Source: Erythrobacter sp. (GTDB taxonomy: Bacteria > Pseudomonadota > Alphaproteobacteria > Sphingomonadales > Sphingomonadaceae). Taken from it: 64,000 bases of DNA. The translations under genes and the position numbers were made by a program. The stretch is from the NCBI GenBank assembly GCA_009993635.1, contig JAACTC010000010.1, forward strand, positions 122,699 to 186,698, written 5' to 3'. How positions within the stretch are numbered: the stretch's first letter is position 1; each line of letters begins with the position of its first letter. Under the pieces are notes generated by a model. That model was not told where the DNA came from. It made no database searches and saw nothing but the letters and a program-made list of their open reading frames with translations. Positions 49,295 through 57,992 of this stretch are shown here, piece by piece.

Positions 49295-50611
49295 TCAGAC
49301 CGCGTCGAGCGCCTGTTCGAAGTCCGCGATCAGATCGTCCGGATCTTCGATGCCGATGCTGATCCGCACCAGTGCGTCCGTGATGCCCAGTTCCTGGCGG
49401 CGACCATGCGCGACCGAGAGGTGCGTCATGCTGGCCGGGTGGCTGGCGAGCGTTTCGGTACCGCCGAGGCTCACGGCAAGCTTCGCGACCTTCAGCGCAT
49501 CGAGGAAGCGGAAGCATTCCTCTTCGCCGCCCTTGAGGAACAGCGAGAAGGTGGAGCCTGCGCCCAGGCAGTGGCGGTCGTAGATGTCCTGCTGGCGATC
49601 ATCCTCGATCATGCCGAGGTAGCCGAGGCCATCGACCTTGGGGTGCTTCTTAAGGAATTCGCAAACCTTCGCCGCATTCTCGCCCGCGCGCTGCATCCGC
49701 AGCTCCACCGTTTCGAGGCTGCGCAGCAGCATCCACGCGGTGTTGGGATCGGCGATGCCGCCCATCGTGTTGCGGATCATCCGGACGGGGTTCATCCACT
49801 TCTTGTCGCCAGCAATGCTGCCCGCGACGAGGTCCGAATGGCCGCCGACATATTTGGTGAGCGAATAGCACACGATGTCCGCGCCGTGTTCCAGCGGGCG
49901 CTGCCACAGGGGGCCGAGGAAGGTGTTGTCGATCGCGATCGGGCAATCCCAGTCGAGCGCGGCATCGCGCGCTTCGCGCACCATCTCGATATCGACCAGC
50001 GCGTTGGTCGGGTTGCCGGGGCTTTCGAGGTAGATCATCGAAACCTTGCCGCCGTTCTCGCTCGCCATGTCCTTCGCCTTAGCGAGCACATCGTCGAACT
50101 GTTCGCGCGTCGCGCCGGCGGGGAAGTCGATATATTTCACGCCGAACTTGGCGAGGATCTTGGCAACGAAACCTTCGGACGCGGCGTAGAGCGGGCCGGA
50201 ATGGACGATTACGTCGCCCGCGCTGCAATAGGCCATCATCATCACGCAGATGGCGGTCATCCCGCTGGAGAAGCACAGCGAATCTTCCGCGCCGTCCCAG
50301 ATCGCCAGACGATCTTCGAGGATCTCCTGGTTCGGCCCGTTGAAGCGCGAATAGACGAGGCCTTCGGCGCCGCCTTCGCGCAGGCCGGTAATGCCTTCGA
50401 AGTGGCGCTTGCCCGCAGCCGCGCTTTCGAAGGCGAAGGTGCTGGTGAGGAAGATGGGGGCCTTGAGCGACCCTTCGGATAGCGCCGGGTCGTAGCCGTG
50501 GCCCATCATCAGGGTCGACGGCTTCATCTTGCGCCCGTCGATCTTGGTGACTTCGGGCTTGGGCTTGCGGCGGGGGGTGGGGGTTTCGACTGCGTCGACG
50601 GCGTCGGTCAT
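49295..50611 (-). CDS. Cys/Met-metabolism PLP enzyme (gamma-lyase or gamma-synthase type)
   Basis: 438 residues. PLP Lys in SYLTKYVGGHSD-like SLTKYVGGHSDLV, substrate loop VYSRFNGPN, GMTAI and NTFLGPL. Family includes cystathionine/methionine gamma-lyase and O-acyl-homoserine sulfhydrylase; I cannot say which from motifs. N-terminal extension of about 35 polar residues. ATG at 50611 with GAGGAGG 9 nt upstream. A structured 5' leader lies upstream. Confidence 0.88.
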   Translation of the reverse strand: MTDAVDAVETPTPRRKPKPEVTKIDGRKMKPSTLMMGHGYDPALSEGSLKAPIFLTSTFAFESAAAGKRHFEGITGLREGGAEGLVYSRFNGPNQEILEDRLAIWDGAEDSLCFSSGMTAICVMMMAYCSAGDVIVHSGPLYAASEGFVAKILAKFGVKYIDFPAGATREQFDDVLAKAKDMASENGGKVSMIYLESPGNPTNALVDIEMVREARDAALDWDCPIAIDNTFLGPLWQRPLEHGADIVCYSLTKYVGGHSDLVAGSIAGDKKWMNPVRMIRNTMGGIADPNTAWMLLRSLETVELRMQRAGENAAKVCEFLKKHPKVDGLGYLGMIEDDRQQDIYDRHCLGAGSTFSLFLKGGEEECFRFLDALKVAKLAVSLGGTETLASHPASMTHLSVAHGRRQELGITDALVRISIGIEDPDDLIADFEQALDAV

Positions 50612-50700
50612 GGGGAACGGCCTCCTCAAGAAATGTGCCCCCAGGAAGGCGGGGGCTCAGGTTCGAGGCAGGCCCGAGGCGGCCCGTTCCTAACCTCCGC
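50612..50700 (-). other. Structured leader of the PLP enzyme gene
   Basis: Minus-strand inverted repeats GTTCCTGCGGAGGTTAGGAAC (pairing GTTCCT with AGGAAC, 50680-50700) and GCCCCC...GGGGGC (50638-50657) precede the ribosome site by a few bases. It does not match a SAM riboswitch consensus that I can recall. The remaining part, to 50870, holds nothing recognisable on either strand. Confidence 0.4.
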
Positions 50701-50870
50701 AGGAACGCATCTCCACTGGCTGCCGGTTGTCGAACGCGCACCTACCGCCGAGAGTTTCCGCGATCAACCTGTGAGGCGTGCACGCGATGCGTTTGCCCGC
50801 ACGCCTGCGCCAATCCGCGCGATGCCCGCGTTCAGCGCCGATGCAGCGCGCCTGTGCCATATAGGGTTAC

Positions 50871-51530
50871 ATGAAAAAGCGCGTCCTTCTCCTCAGCCCC
50901 CTTGCCCTCGCGCTCGCGATGGGTGGGCTCGTGACATTGCCGGAGACGCCGCTGGCAGCGCAGACCGAGCAGTCGGTGTGGCACATCGGCCCGATCATGC
51001 GCGGCAAGAACTATTCCTACCGCATGCCCGCCACCATGCAGCCGACGCGCGAAGGGGCGAGCTTCGATTTCCCCTATCCCACCCCGCGCGATGGACACGT
51101 GCACTATGTCACCACGCCGACCGGGTCGCTCGCCGATGCAAAACGGATCGTCATGCGTTACCGGATCGATGCGGAGCCGGGCGTAAGGTTCATTCCCGAG
51201 GAAGAGCCTGAGCGCACCGCGACGATGTCGCTCTATTTCCAGCGGGCGGGCGACAGCTGGACGATGCGCACCCCGCGCCATCGCTGGTATGCCCCCGCGG
51301 ACAAGGTCGTGCCGTTGACGCCCGGCACCCACACGGTGTCGATCGATCTCGACGAAAACTGGCTTGCGATGAACTATCAGAACGCCTGGGACATTCCGCA
51401 GGACTACCAGACCGCACTGGCGCGCGCGAACAGCATCGGCTTCGTTTTCGGTTCGTCCGTGCTGCGCGGCCACGGGGTCTATGCCACCGGGCCGGCTCGC
51501 TTCACGCTGCTGGATTTCCGCGTGGAGTGA
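50871..51530 (+). CDS. Hypothetical secreted protein
   Basis: 219 residues. A signal peptide (LALALAMGGLVTLPETPLAAQ) is followed by a beta-rich domain (HVHYVTTPTGSLADAKRIVMRY, TATMSLYFQRAGDSW, TGPARFTLLDFRVE) resembling carbohydrate-binding or laminin-G-like jelly rolls. Family not recognised. The ATG is clear. Confidence 0.75.
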   Translation: MKKRVLLLSPLALALAMGGLVTLPETPLAAQTEQSVWHIGPIMRGKNYSYRMPATMQPTREGASFDFPYPTPRDGHVHYVTTPTGSLADAKRIVMRYRIDAEPGVRFIPEEEPERTATMSLYFQRAGDSWTMRTPRHRWYAPADKVVPLTPGTHTVSIDLDENWLAMNYQNAWDIPQDYQTALARANSIGFVFGSSVLRGHGVYATGPARFTLLDFRVE

Positions 51531-51549
51531 CGCGCCGCAGGCGGGCGCG

Positions 51550-52110
51550 CTATTTCACATTGAAATTGCGCACGCTCCAGCGCAGGCTTTCGGGCGAGGC
51601 GCCGGGTACGTCGTCGACCCGGCTCAGCACGACATCGCCTGCCAGCTCTTTGCCGCTGGAACCAGTGATGGTGATGGGCGCAGTATAATAGATCGTGCCG
51701 GCGGCACCCTCCATCAGACCGGTCTGCGAAGACACGGTAATCTTCCCGAAGTCATCGAAGCGGGCGGCAAACGCACTCTCATTGGTGCTGTCATGTGCCT
51801 GCCCGCGCATCAGGTCGTAGGCCTGCCCGAACTGCTTCAATTCGATCGCGCGAGCGAACGACAGCAGCACGTTGCGTGCGCCCTTTTCCCCCTTTTCGGC
51901 TTCCGGCGTCAGATCCGCAGGCGACAAGTCGGGCGCGTCACCCTGCGCCTGCGTGCCCACGGCATCGGCTTCGCCCGTTTCCCGCGCTTGCGGCGCGGGC
52001 GTCTGGTCGGAGGTGGGTGCGGCTTGCGGTGCCGCATCGTCCTGTGCCGTGCCGCAACCGGTCAGGGTTGCGGCGGCAAGGGCAAGGCTGGCGAGGGCAG
52101 GCAAACGCAT
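51550..52110 (-). CDS. Hypothetical lipoprotein
   Basis: 186 residues. Lipobox LTGC near residue 19, an Ala/Glu/Gln-rich linker to about 75, then a small domain (RNVLLSFARAIELKQFGQAYDLM...AARFDDFGKITV). The latter resembles NTF2-like/DUF4440-type folds. Function unknown. It lies 12 bp beyond the infC stop on the same strand. Confidence 0.75.
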   Translation of the reverse strand: MRLPALASLALAAATLTGCGTAQDDAAPQAAPTSDQTPAPQARETGEADAVGTQAQGDAPDLSPADLTPEAEKGEKGARNVLLSFARAIELKQFGQAYDLMRGQAHDSTNESAFAARFDDFGKITVSSQTGLMEGAAGTIYYTAPITITGSSGKELAGDVVLSRVDDVPGASPESLRWSVRNFNVK

Positions 52111-52121
52111 CGGATAGCGAC

Positions 52122-52664
52122 CTATTTGGGAGCGAGCACCATCAGCATCTGCCGCCCTTCGAGGCGCGGGAATGCTTCGACCTTGGCGATTTCTTCGACA
52201 TCGTCGCGCACGCGGTTCAGCAGGTCCATGCCCAGCTGCTGGTGCGCCATTTCACGGCCACGGAAGCGCAAGGTGCACTTCACCTTGTCGCCGTTTTCGA
52301 TGAACTTGACGACATTGCGCATCTTCACGTCGTAATCGTGCGTGTCGATGTTCGGACGCATTTTGACTTCCTTGATGTCCTGCGTCTTCTGCGTCTTGCG
52401 CGCGAGGTTCGCCTTCTTCTGCGCTTCGTAGCGGTGCTTGCCGACGTCGAGGAACTTGCACACGGGCGGGTCCGCGTTGGGCGATACCTCGACGAGGTTC
52501 AAGCCGACTTCCGCGGCGCGTTCGATCGCGTCACGCGTGTTGAGGACACCGATGTTCTCCCCGGTCTCGTCGATAACGCGGACCTTGGGGGACTGGATAA
52601 AATTGTCGTAGCGCGGGCCGCTCTTGATCGGCGGCTGAAGGGAACGACGGGGGGGACGTGCTAT
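52122..52664 (-). CDS. infC: Translation initiation factor IF-3 (AUA start)
   Basis: 180 residues when read from an in-frame ATA at 52664-52662: MARPPRRSLQPPIKSGPRYD, then KVRVIDETGENIGVL and the IF3 core (VDVGK-like KFLDVGKHRYEAQKKA, QQLGMDLLNRV). The first in-frame ATG, at 52502, would drop the N-terminal domain. AGGAG sits 8 nt before the ATA. infC is known for rare AUU/AUC/AUA starts that allow autorepression of its own initiation. rpmI and rplT are not adjacent, unlike in E. coli. Confidence 0.9.
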   Translation of the reverse strand: MARPPRRSLQPPIKSGPRYDNFIQSPKVRVIDETGENIGVLNTRDAIERAAEVGLNLVEVSPNADPPVCKFLDVGKHRYEAQKKANLARKTQKTQDIKEVKMRPNIDTHDYDVKMRNVVKFIENGDKVKCTLRFRGREMAHQQLGMDLLNRVRDDVEEIAKVEAFPRLEGRQMLMVLAPK

Positions 52665-52773
52665 GGGATGCTCTCCTGCAATGGTGATATTCGAGCGCCT
52701 TATTTAGGGCTTTTTGTGCCGATGCGAAAGGGGCTGTGCGCGCAAGACGCAGAATTGCCGCCGTCCGGGGCGA

Positions 52774-53490
52774 TTAAGCCGCGTGCGGCTGCGCCTGCCA
52801 AAGCGGAAACCGCACCAGCCGGTCGCGCACGGCGCACGCCGCCTCGATCGTCTCGGCAGGCATCAGGCTGGCGCGAATCGATGCGTGTGCGGCATCCATT
52901 CCGCCGGTCAGCGTGCCGAACGCGGGCAGCACCATGCGCGGCGGGCCGTCCCGCCGCCGCGCGATCACCGCGCAGGCACGGCGTACCCGGCGTCCGCGAA
53001 GGGTCACATCCAGCTTGGGGTGCCAGTGGCCTGAAAGCTCTGCCCGGGCCTCCCCCGGCTGCGCTTCGTGGCGGCAGACGATGCCGCCGATTTCCAGCTC
53101 CTCGTGCAGGGTGCCGCCGCATTGGGCCGCCGCGTGATCCGCGTCCGCCGGGCCATCGTGATTGCCGGTGATCCACACCCATTCGACCCTGCGGGTGAGC
53201 GCCCGCAGCATGTCGCACGCCACTTCTTCCAGCCGCGCGCCGCCTTCTGCATCGTGGAAATTGTCGCCCAGCGTCACCACCCGGCGCGCGCCGGTCTGCT
53301 CGACTGCTTCGGCCACACGGGCCAGGGTCTCGCGGCTGTCGTAGGGTGGCAGCGGCTGGCCGTATTGCGCGAAAAAGCTCGCCTTTTCGAGGTGCAGGTC
53401 GGCCACCAGCAGCGTACGTTCGGCAGGCCAGTAGACCGAGCGGTCGCTGCGCAGCAGCAGCTGGGTATTGCCGAACGAAAGGGGAACCAT
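52774..53490 (-). CDS. pdeM: Ligase-associated metallophosphoesterase PdeM-like
   Basis: 238 residues. Metallophosphoesterase motifs VADLHLEK, VTLGDNFHD, ITGNHDG and SGHWHPKL. PdeM-type nucleases usually accompany DNA-ligase/Lhr repair operons; no such partner is in the window. ATG at 53490, GTG at 53499 possible. Divergent from hemF. Confidence 0.85.
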   Translation of the reverse strand: MVPLSFGNTQLLLRSDRSVYWPAERTLLVADLHLEKASFFAQYGQPLPPYDSRETLARVAEAVEQTGARRVVTLGDNFHDAEGGARLEEVACDMLRALTRRVEWVWITGNHDGPADADHAAAQCGGTLHEELEIGGIVCRHEAQPGEARAELSGHWHPKLDVTLRGRRVRRACAVIARRRDGPPRMVLPAFGTLTGGMDAAHASIRASLMPAETIEAACAVRDRLVRFPLWQAQPHAA

Positions 53491-53557
53491 CGGCTCCACT
53501 TGCCCTAGCGCATTTGCGTTGGCAAGAGGTTGCCCCCTGCAACGACGAGAGCACTCC

Positions 53558-54412
53558 GTGGCCGACTGGACCCAGCAGACGCAGCAAGCCCGCGAATGGT
53601 TCGAATCCTTGCGGGATTCGATCTGCGCCGAATTCGAAGCGATCGAGCGCGAAGCCGATTCCGACGCCGCGTTCGCCTATACACCGTGGAACCGCGAGGA
53701 AGAGGGCAATGAAAGCCCGGGCGGCGGTGTGCAGGGCCTGATGAAGGGCAAGGTGTTCGAAAAGGTCGGCGTCAACGTATCGACCGTGCAGGGCACCTTC
53801 GCGCCAGAATTCGCCAAGACGATCAACGGCGCGGAGGAAGACCCGCGGTTCAGCGCCACGGGCATCAGCCTGGTCGCGCACATGGCCAATCCGCATGTGC
53901 CCGCAGTGCACATGAACACCCGTTTCCTCGTGACCGGCAAGGCATGGTTCGGGGGCGGGGCGGACCTCAATCCGCCGATCCCCTACGAAGAGGATACCGA
54001 GGAATTCCACGCCGCCTTCCGCGCTGCGTGCGCCAAGCACAACCCGACCTATTACGAACGTTTCCGCAAGTGGGCGGACGACTATTTCTACATCCCCCAT
54101 CGCGGGGTGCATCGCGGCGTTGGCGGGATCTTCTACGATCACCTGGAATGCGCGGACGAGCAGGGCTTTGCCCGCAATCTCGATTTCACCAGGGACGTCG
54201 GCAAGACCTTCCTAGAGACCTACCCCAAACTGGTCCGCCGCCGGATGAACGCCGACTGGACCGAGGAGGACAAGCGTACCCAGCTGGAATGGCGCGGGCG
54301 CTATGCCGAGTTTAACCTCGTCTACGACCGCGGCACGCTGTTCGGCCTGAAGACCGGCGGCAATGTCGATGCGATCCTGATGAGCCTGCCGCCGGAAGCC
54401 GTGTGGAGCTAG
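53558..54412 (+). CDS. hemF: Oxygen-dependent coproporphyrinogen III oxidase
   Basis: 284 residues from GTG. Key motifs are AHMANPHVPAVHMNTRF, WFGGGADLNPP, HNPTYYERFRKWADDYFYIPHRGVHRGVGGIFYDH and RGTLFGLKTGGNVDAILMSLPP. It makes protoporphyrinogen IX precursor in haem synthesis. GAGAG lies 7 nt before the GTG; upstream in-frame starts are in the opposite gene's region. Confidence 0.97.
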   Translation: MADWTQQTQQAREWFESLRDSICAEFEAIEREADSDAAFAYTPWNREEEGNESPGGGVQGLMKGKVFEKVGVNVSTVQGTFAPEFAKTINGAEEDPRFSATGISLVAHMANPHVPAVHMNTRFLVTGKAWFGGGADLNPPIPYEEDTEEFHAAFRAACAKHNPTYYERFRKWADDYFYIPHRGVHRGVGGIFYDHLECADEQGFARNLDFTRDVGKTFLETYPKLVRRRMNADWTEEDKRTQLEWRGRYAEFNLVYDRGTLFGLKTGGNVDAILMSLPPEAVWS

Positions 54413-54440
54413 CGGCGACGAACCGCAGTCCCCCAGCCGC

Positions 54441-54884
54441 TCAAGGCACCGGATCGATACCGATGTTGATCTTCAGGTTGACCTCGTAACGCCTGCCGAA
54501 CAGCCGGAACCGGAACAGCGTGATCGTGATGCCGATCCTGCCGATCAGGTCGTCGCCGAAGAAATCGCCAAGCCGTTCCCTGTCGATCATCTCCGCAAGC
54601 TGGGACGCGGCGAGATCGACTTCCTCCTTGTCGACGTCGAACCCGCATCGCACGGTGCCATCGGCGATCGCCTTGGCGAGTGCCTCCTGCCGGCGTTTGG
54701 CGGACATCCTGGCGACCTGCGCCACATCGCGCGCATCGAGCTCGGCGATGGCGACGCCTTCCGAGCCGGGGCTATCGGAACCGGTGCGGCCCGGCGATAC
54801 GGTGATTTCGTTCAGGATGCGAATATGCGGCTGGCCTGCATCGGTGCAGGTCGTGCCGTCGGGACGTTCGATGATACTGGCCAT
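54441..54884 (-). CDS. Hypothetical protein
   Basis: 147 residues, no signal peptide. A Thr/Cys-containing N-terminus (RPDGTTCTDAGQPHIRI), a helical middle (VARMSAKRRQEALAKAIAD) and a beta-like tail (GITITLFRFRLFGRRYEVNLKINIGI). I do not recognise the family. Confidence 0.65.
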   Translation of the reverse strand: MASIIERPDGTTCTDAGQPHIRILNEITVSPGRTGSDSPGSEGVAIAELDARDVAQVARMSAKRRQEALAKAIADGTVRCGFDVDKEEVDLAASQLAEMIDRERLGDFFGDDLIGRIGITITLFRFRLFGRRYEVNLKINIGIDPVP

Positions 54885-54979
54885 GTGTGGTCTCCCCTCG
54901 TTGCGCCTCGGTGGGCGGTGGAGGGGAGAGCCTGCGCGTCAGCCACGCTGCGGCAAAGCCGCGTTCGGTCCGATACGGA

Positions 54980-55843
54980 TCATTCGGCGGGCGCGTAGAC
55001 CCGCACCCAGTCGACCAGCATCGAAACGTCACCCTCCTTGATCCGGTCGACCGTGGATTGCGGCATTCCGTTATACGGTTTTTCGATCCCGTTGGTCTTG
55101 AACGGGTACGCGCCGCCCAGCGCGAAGTTGAGGATCAGGTACTTGGGATTGTCGAACCGCCACTCGCCGTAGTTCTCCACCATCGGGCGCGTGACGCGGT
55201 ACAGCGTGTGGCCGTCGATCTGGAACAGGATCTCGTCCTTTTTCCATTCGACCGCGTAGACGTGCCAATCGGTCACGTCCTCGCCGTCTTCGAAAAAGTA
55301 CTTGTTCACCAGCGGCGTCTCGCCGGAATAGCCGGGGCCGTGCAGCGCGACGCCGATCCAGTCTTTCTCGCCGACATATTCCATGATGTCGATCTCCCCG
55401 GTGTCGGGCCACTGGCCGTTGCCGAGCAGCCACCAGGCCGGCCACACGCCTTCGGCATCGGGCAGCTTGATGCGGGCCTCGGCGCGGCCGTAGGTGAAGT
55501 CGTACTGCCCCTTGGTCTCGACCCTGCCGGACAGGAAATCGGCCCGCCGTTCGGGATGCGGGTCGACGCCGGGGGCGTAGACCGGCTTCAGCATCAGTGC
55601 GCCGCCATCCGCACCGTCGGCATCCTCCACGATGCTCAGCACCTCGGGCGCGTCGACATAGGCCTGCTGTTCGTTGTTGACCCAGAAATCGGTGCCGATC
55701 ACGATCCACTTGTCGTTATCCAGCTGTTCGCCATCGAACTCGTCCGCCCAGATGAGCGTGCGGCCATCCATATCCTGCGCTGCAAGAGGCGCGGCGACGA
55801 GCATGGCGGTGGCCATTGCGGCGATCGAAAGCGTGCGGATCAT
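54980..55843 (-). CDS. Glycoside hydrolase family 16 (laminarinase/beta-glucanase type)
   Basis: 287 residues. Signal peptide to AAQ (about 23). GH16 catalytic motif GEIDIMEYVG with nucleophile Glu150, Asp152 and acid/base Glu155, plus WPAWWLL and WHVYAVEW. Secreted endo-beta-glucanase for laminarin-type or similar glucans. GGGAGAGA before the ATG. It faces the M1 peptidase gene divergently. Confidence 0.96.
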   Translation of the reverse strand: MIRTLSIAAMATAMLVAAPLAAQDMDGRTLIWADEFDGEQLDNDKWIVIGTDFWVNNEQQAYVDAPEVLSIVEDADGADGGALMLKPVYAPGVDPHPERRADFLSGRVETKGQYDFTYGRAEARIKLPDAEGVWPAWWLLGNGQWPDTGEIDIMEYVGEKDWIGVALHGPGYSGETPLVNKYFFEDGEDVTDWHVYAVEWKKDEILFQIDGHTLYRVTRPMVENYGEWRFDNPKYLILNFALGGAYPFKTNGIEKPYNGMPQSTVDRIKEGDVSMLVDWVRVYAPAE

Positions 55844-56034
55844 TGTCTCTCTCCCGGTATTGTTAACGTTCCCATCGCACGTTTTGCAGGCCTTTTCCAG
55901 CCCTTCGGGCAGGGCACCGCGGCGCGGCCACCGGTGGCTGCCCTTGCGCTGGGCACTAGCGGGCGGGCATAGGGCACGCATTGTCGTGCGGCGAGTTGAG
56001 TCGGACGAGACAGACAGTTCTTCCGGAGATTGCG

Positions 56035-57933
56035 ATGTATCGAGCAGCCCTGCTTGCCCCCCTGGCCCTGATCGCGTCCGCCTGCACCACGATGGACGGT
56101 GGCGAGGTCGAGATGGCCGAGAGTACGCCGATGGTCTCCCCCATCCTGACCACGCCCGACGCGGTCGACGACCAGACCTATGCCCGTCCGCAGGTGGCCC
56201 GGGTGACGCATGTGGCGCTCGATCTCGATCTGGATTTCGACGCCAGGATGATCGGGGGCACGGCAGTCTTGTCCGTGCTGGCGCAGGACAATGCCGGGCA
56301 GATCGTTCTCGATAGCAATGCCCTCCAAATCGATCGCGTAACCGATGGGGACGGTAACTCGCTAAGCTTCGCAATGGGCGATGCGGAACCGGGCAAGGGC
56401 GCCCCCCTGACCATCCAGCTGAATGGCGCGCGCACAATCCGGATCGACTATCGCAGCGCACCCGATGCCACCGCACTGCAATGGCTTTCGCCCGAACAGA
56501 CGGCCGGGGGCGAGTATCCCTTTCTGTTCAGCCAAGGCCAGGCGATCCTCAACCGCACGTGGATACCCACGCAGGACAGCCCCGGCATCCGCCAGACCTG
56601 GGAAGCGCGGATCACCGCACCCAAGCCGCTGGATGTCGTGATGAGCGGCGTGGCCCAGGGCGAGCCGGAAGATCTGGGCAATGGCCGCCGCGCATTCCGC
56701 TTCGTGATGGACAAGCCGGTACCGCCCTACCTGATCGCGATTGCGGCAGGCGATATCGATTTCCGCGCCACCGGCCCGCGCACGGGCGTGTGGGCCGAAC
56801 CCGCAACGCTCGACCGGGCGTATAACGAGGTGGCGGATACCGAGCAGCTCGTGGAAGCCGCCGAAGGGCTTTACGGCGAGTATCGCTGGGGCCGTTACGA
56901 TATGATCGTGCTACCGCCTGCCTTCCCTTACGGGGGCATGGAAAACCCGGTGATGACCTTCCTCACCCCCACCTTTATCGCAGGCGACCGGTCGAACAAC
57001 GGGCTGGTCGCGCACGAGCTGGCGCATAGCTGGTCGGGCAACCTCGTCACCAATGCGGTGTGGGGCGACGGCTGGCTGAACGAAGGCGTGACCTCCTATT
57101 TCGAAAACCGCATCGTAGAGGAAGTTTACGGCAAGAGCCGCGCCGAACAGGAGGCCGCGCTCGCTTATGCCAACATCATCGAAACGCTGGAGGACGTCGG
57201 CTACGACGCGCCCGGCACGGCGCTGCATAATGACGGCTCGGGCGAGCTCATCGGCAGCGCCATCGCCTACGACAAGGGGCATTTCTTCCTGCGCACGATC
57301 GAGCGCGCAGTGGGCCGCGAACGGTTCGATGCGTGGCTGCGCCAGTGGTTCGACAACCACGCATTCCAGCCCGCCACCAGCCGGCTGATCCTGGAGGACA
57401 TGCAGGCCAATCTCGCCCGCTCTCCGGCCGAGGCAAAGCAGCTCAAGCTGCGCGAATGGATCTTCGAACCCGGCCTGCCGAGCAACGTCGCCAAGCCCGA
57501 TCCCCGGGCCTTCGCAACGGTCGATACCGCCGTGCAGGCCTACGCTGCGAACGGCACCATCCCGACCGGCTGGGACGACTGGACCGCGGCGGAGCAGATG
57601 CGCTTCCTCGACAATATTCCGAAGCAGCGCACCGCCGCACAGCTCGCCGCGTTGGACGACGCGCTGGGCTTGTCGGAGACGGGGAACAACGAAGTGCTGT
57701 TCCTGTGGCTCGAACTGGCGCTGGCCAATCGCTATGACCCGGCGGTGCCGCAGGCGGAAATGTTCCTGTCGGAAATCGGCCGCGCCAAGTTCGTCCGCCC
57801 GCTATACGGCGTGCTGATGGAACAGGGCGATTGGGGCCAGCCGATCGCCAGGCGCATCTACGCCGAAACGCGTGATGGCTATCACGCCGTCACCCGCGCC
57901 GGAGTGGACCGGTTGATGGGGATCGAAGACTAA
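56035..57933 (+). CDS. M1 family metallopeptidase lipoprotein
   Basis: 632 residues. Lipobox ASAC near residue 15, an N-terminal beta domain, the GGMENP exopeptidase motif (about residue 300), zinc site HELAHSW (327-333) with the distal Glu in NEGVTSYFE, and a C-terminal armadillo-like domain of leukotriene-A4-hydrolase type. Cell-envelope aminopeptidase. GGAG 7 nt before the ATG decides this start. Confidence 0.95.
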   Translation: MYRAALLAPLALIASACTTMDGGEVEMAESTPMVSPILTTPDAVDDQTYARPQVARVTHVALDLDLDFDARMIGGTAVLSVLAQDNAGQIVLDSNALQIDRVTDGDGNSLSFAMGDAEPGKGAPLTIQLNGARTIRIDYRSAPDATALQWLSPEQTAGGEYPFLFSQGQAILNRTWIPTQDSPGIRQTWEARITAPKPLDVVMSGVAQGEPEDLGNGRRAFRFVMDKPVPPYLIAIAAGDIDFRATGPRTGVWAEPATLDRAYNEVADTEQLVEAAEGLYGEYRWGRYDMIVLPPAFPYGGMENPVMTFLTPTFIAGDRSNNGLVAHELAHSWSGNLVTNAVWGDGWLNEGVTSYFENRIVEEVYGKSRAEQEAALAYANIIETLEDVGYDAPGTALHNDGSGELIGSAIAYDKGHFFLRTIERAVGRERFDAWLRQWFDNHAFQPATSRLILEDMQANLARSPAEAKQLKLREWIFEPGLPSNVAKPDPRAFATVDTAVQAYAANGTIPTGWDDWTAAEQMRFLDNIPKQRTAAQLAALDDALGLSETGNNEVLFLWLELALANRYDPAVPQAEMFLSEIGRAKFVRPLYGVLMEQGDWGQPIARRIYAETRDGYHAVTRAGVDRLMGIED

Positions 57934-57992
57934 AAGCACCTGCCATCCGAATTTATCGCGTTGCAATATACCCCGCTGCAACGCACATCTGA

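Noticed and set aside
50612..50870. SAM-II or cobalamin riboswitch upstream of the PLP gene
   Set aside because: Recalled consensus blocks were not found on either strand, so only an unnamed structured leader is reported.
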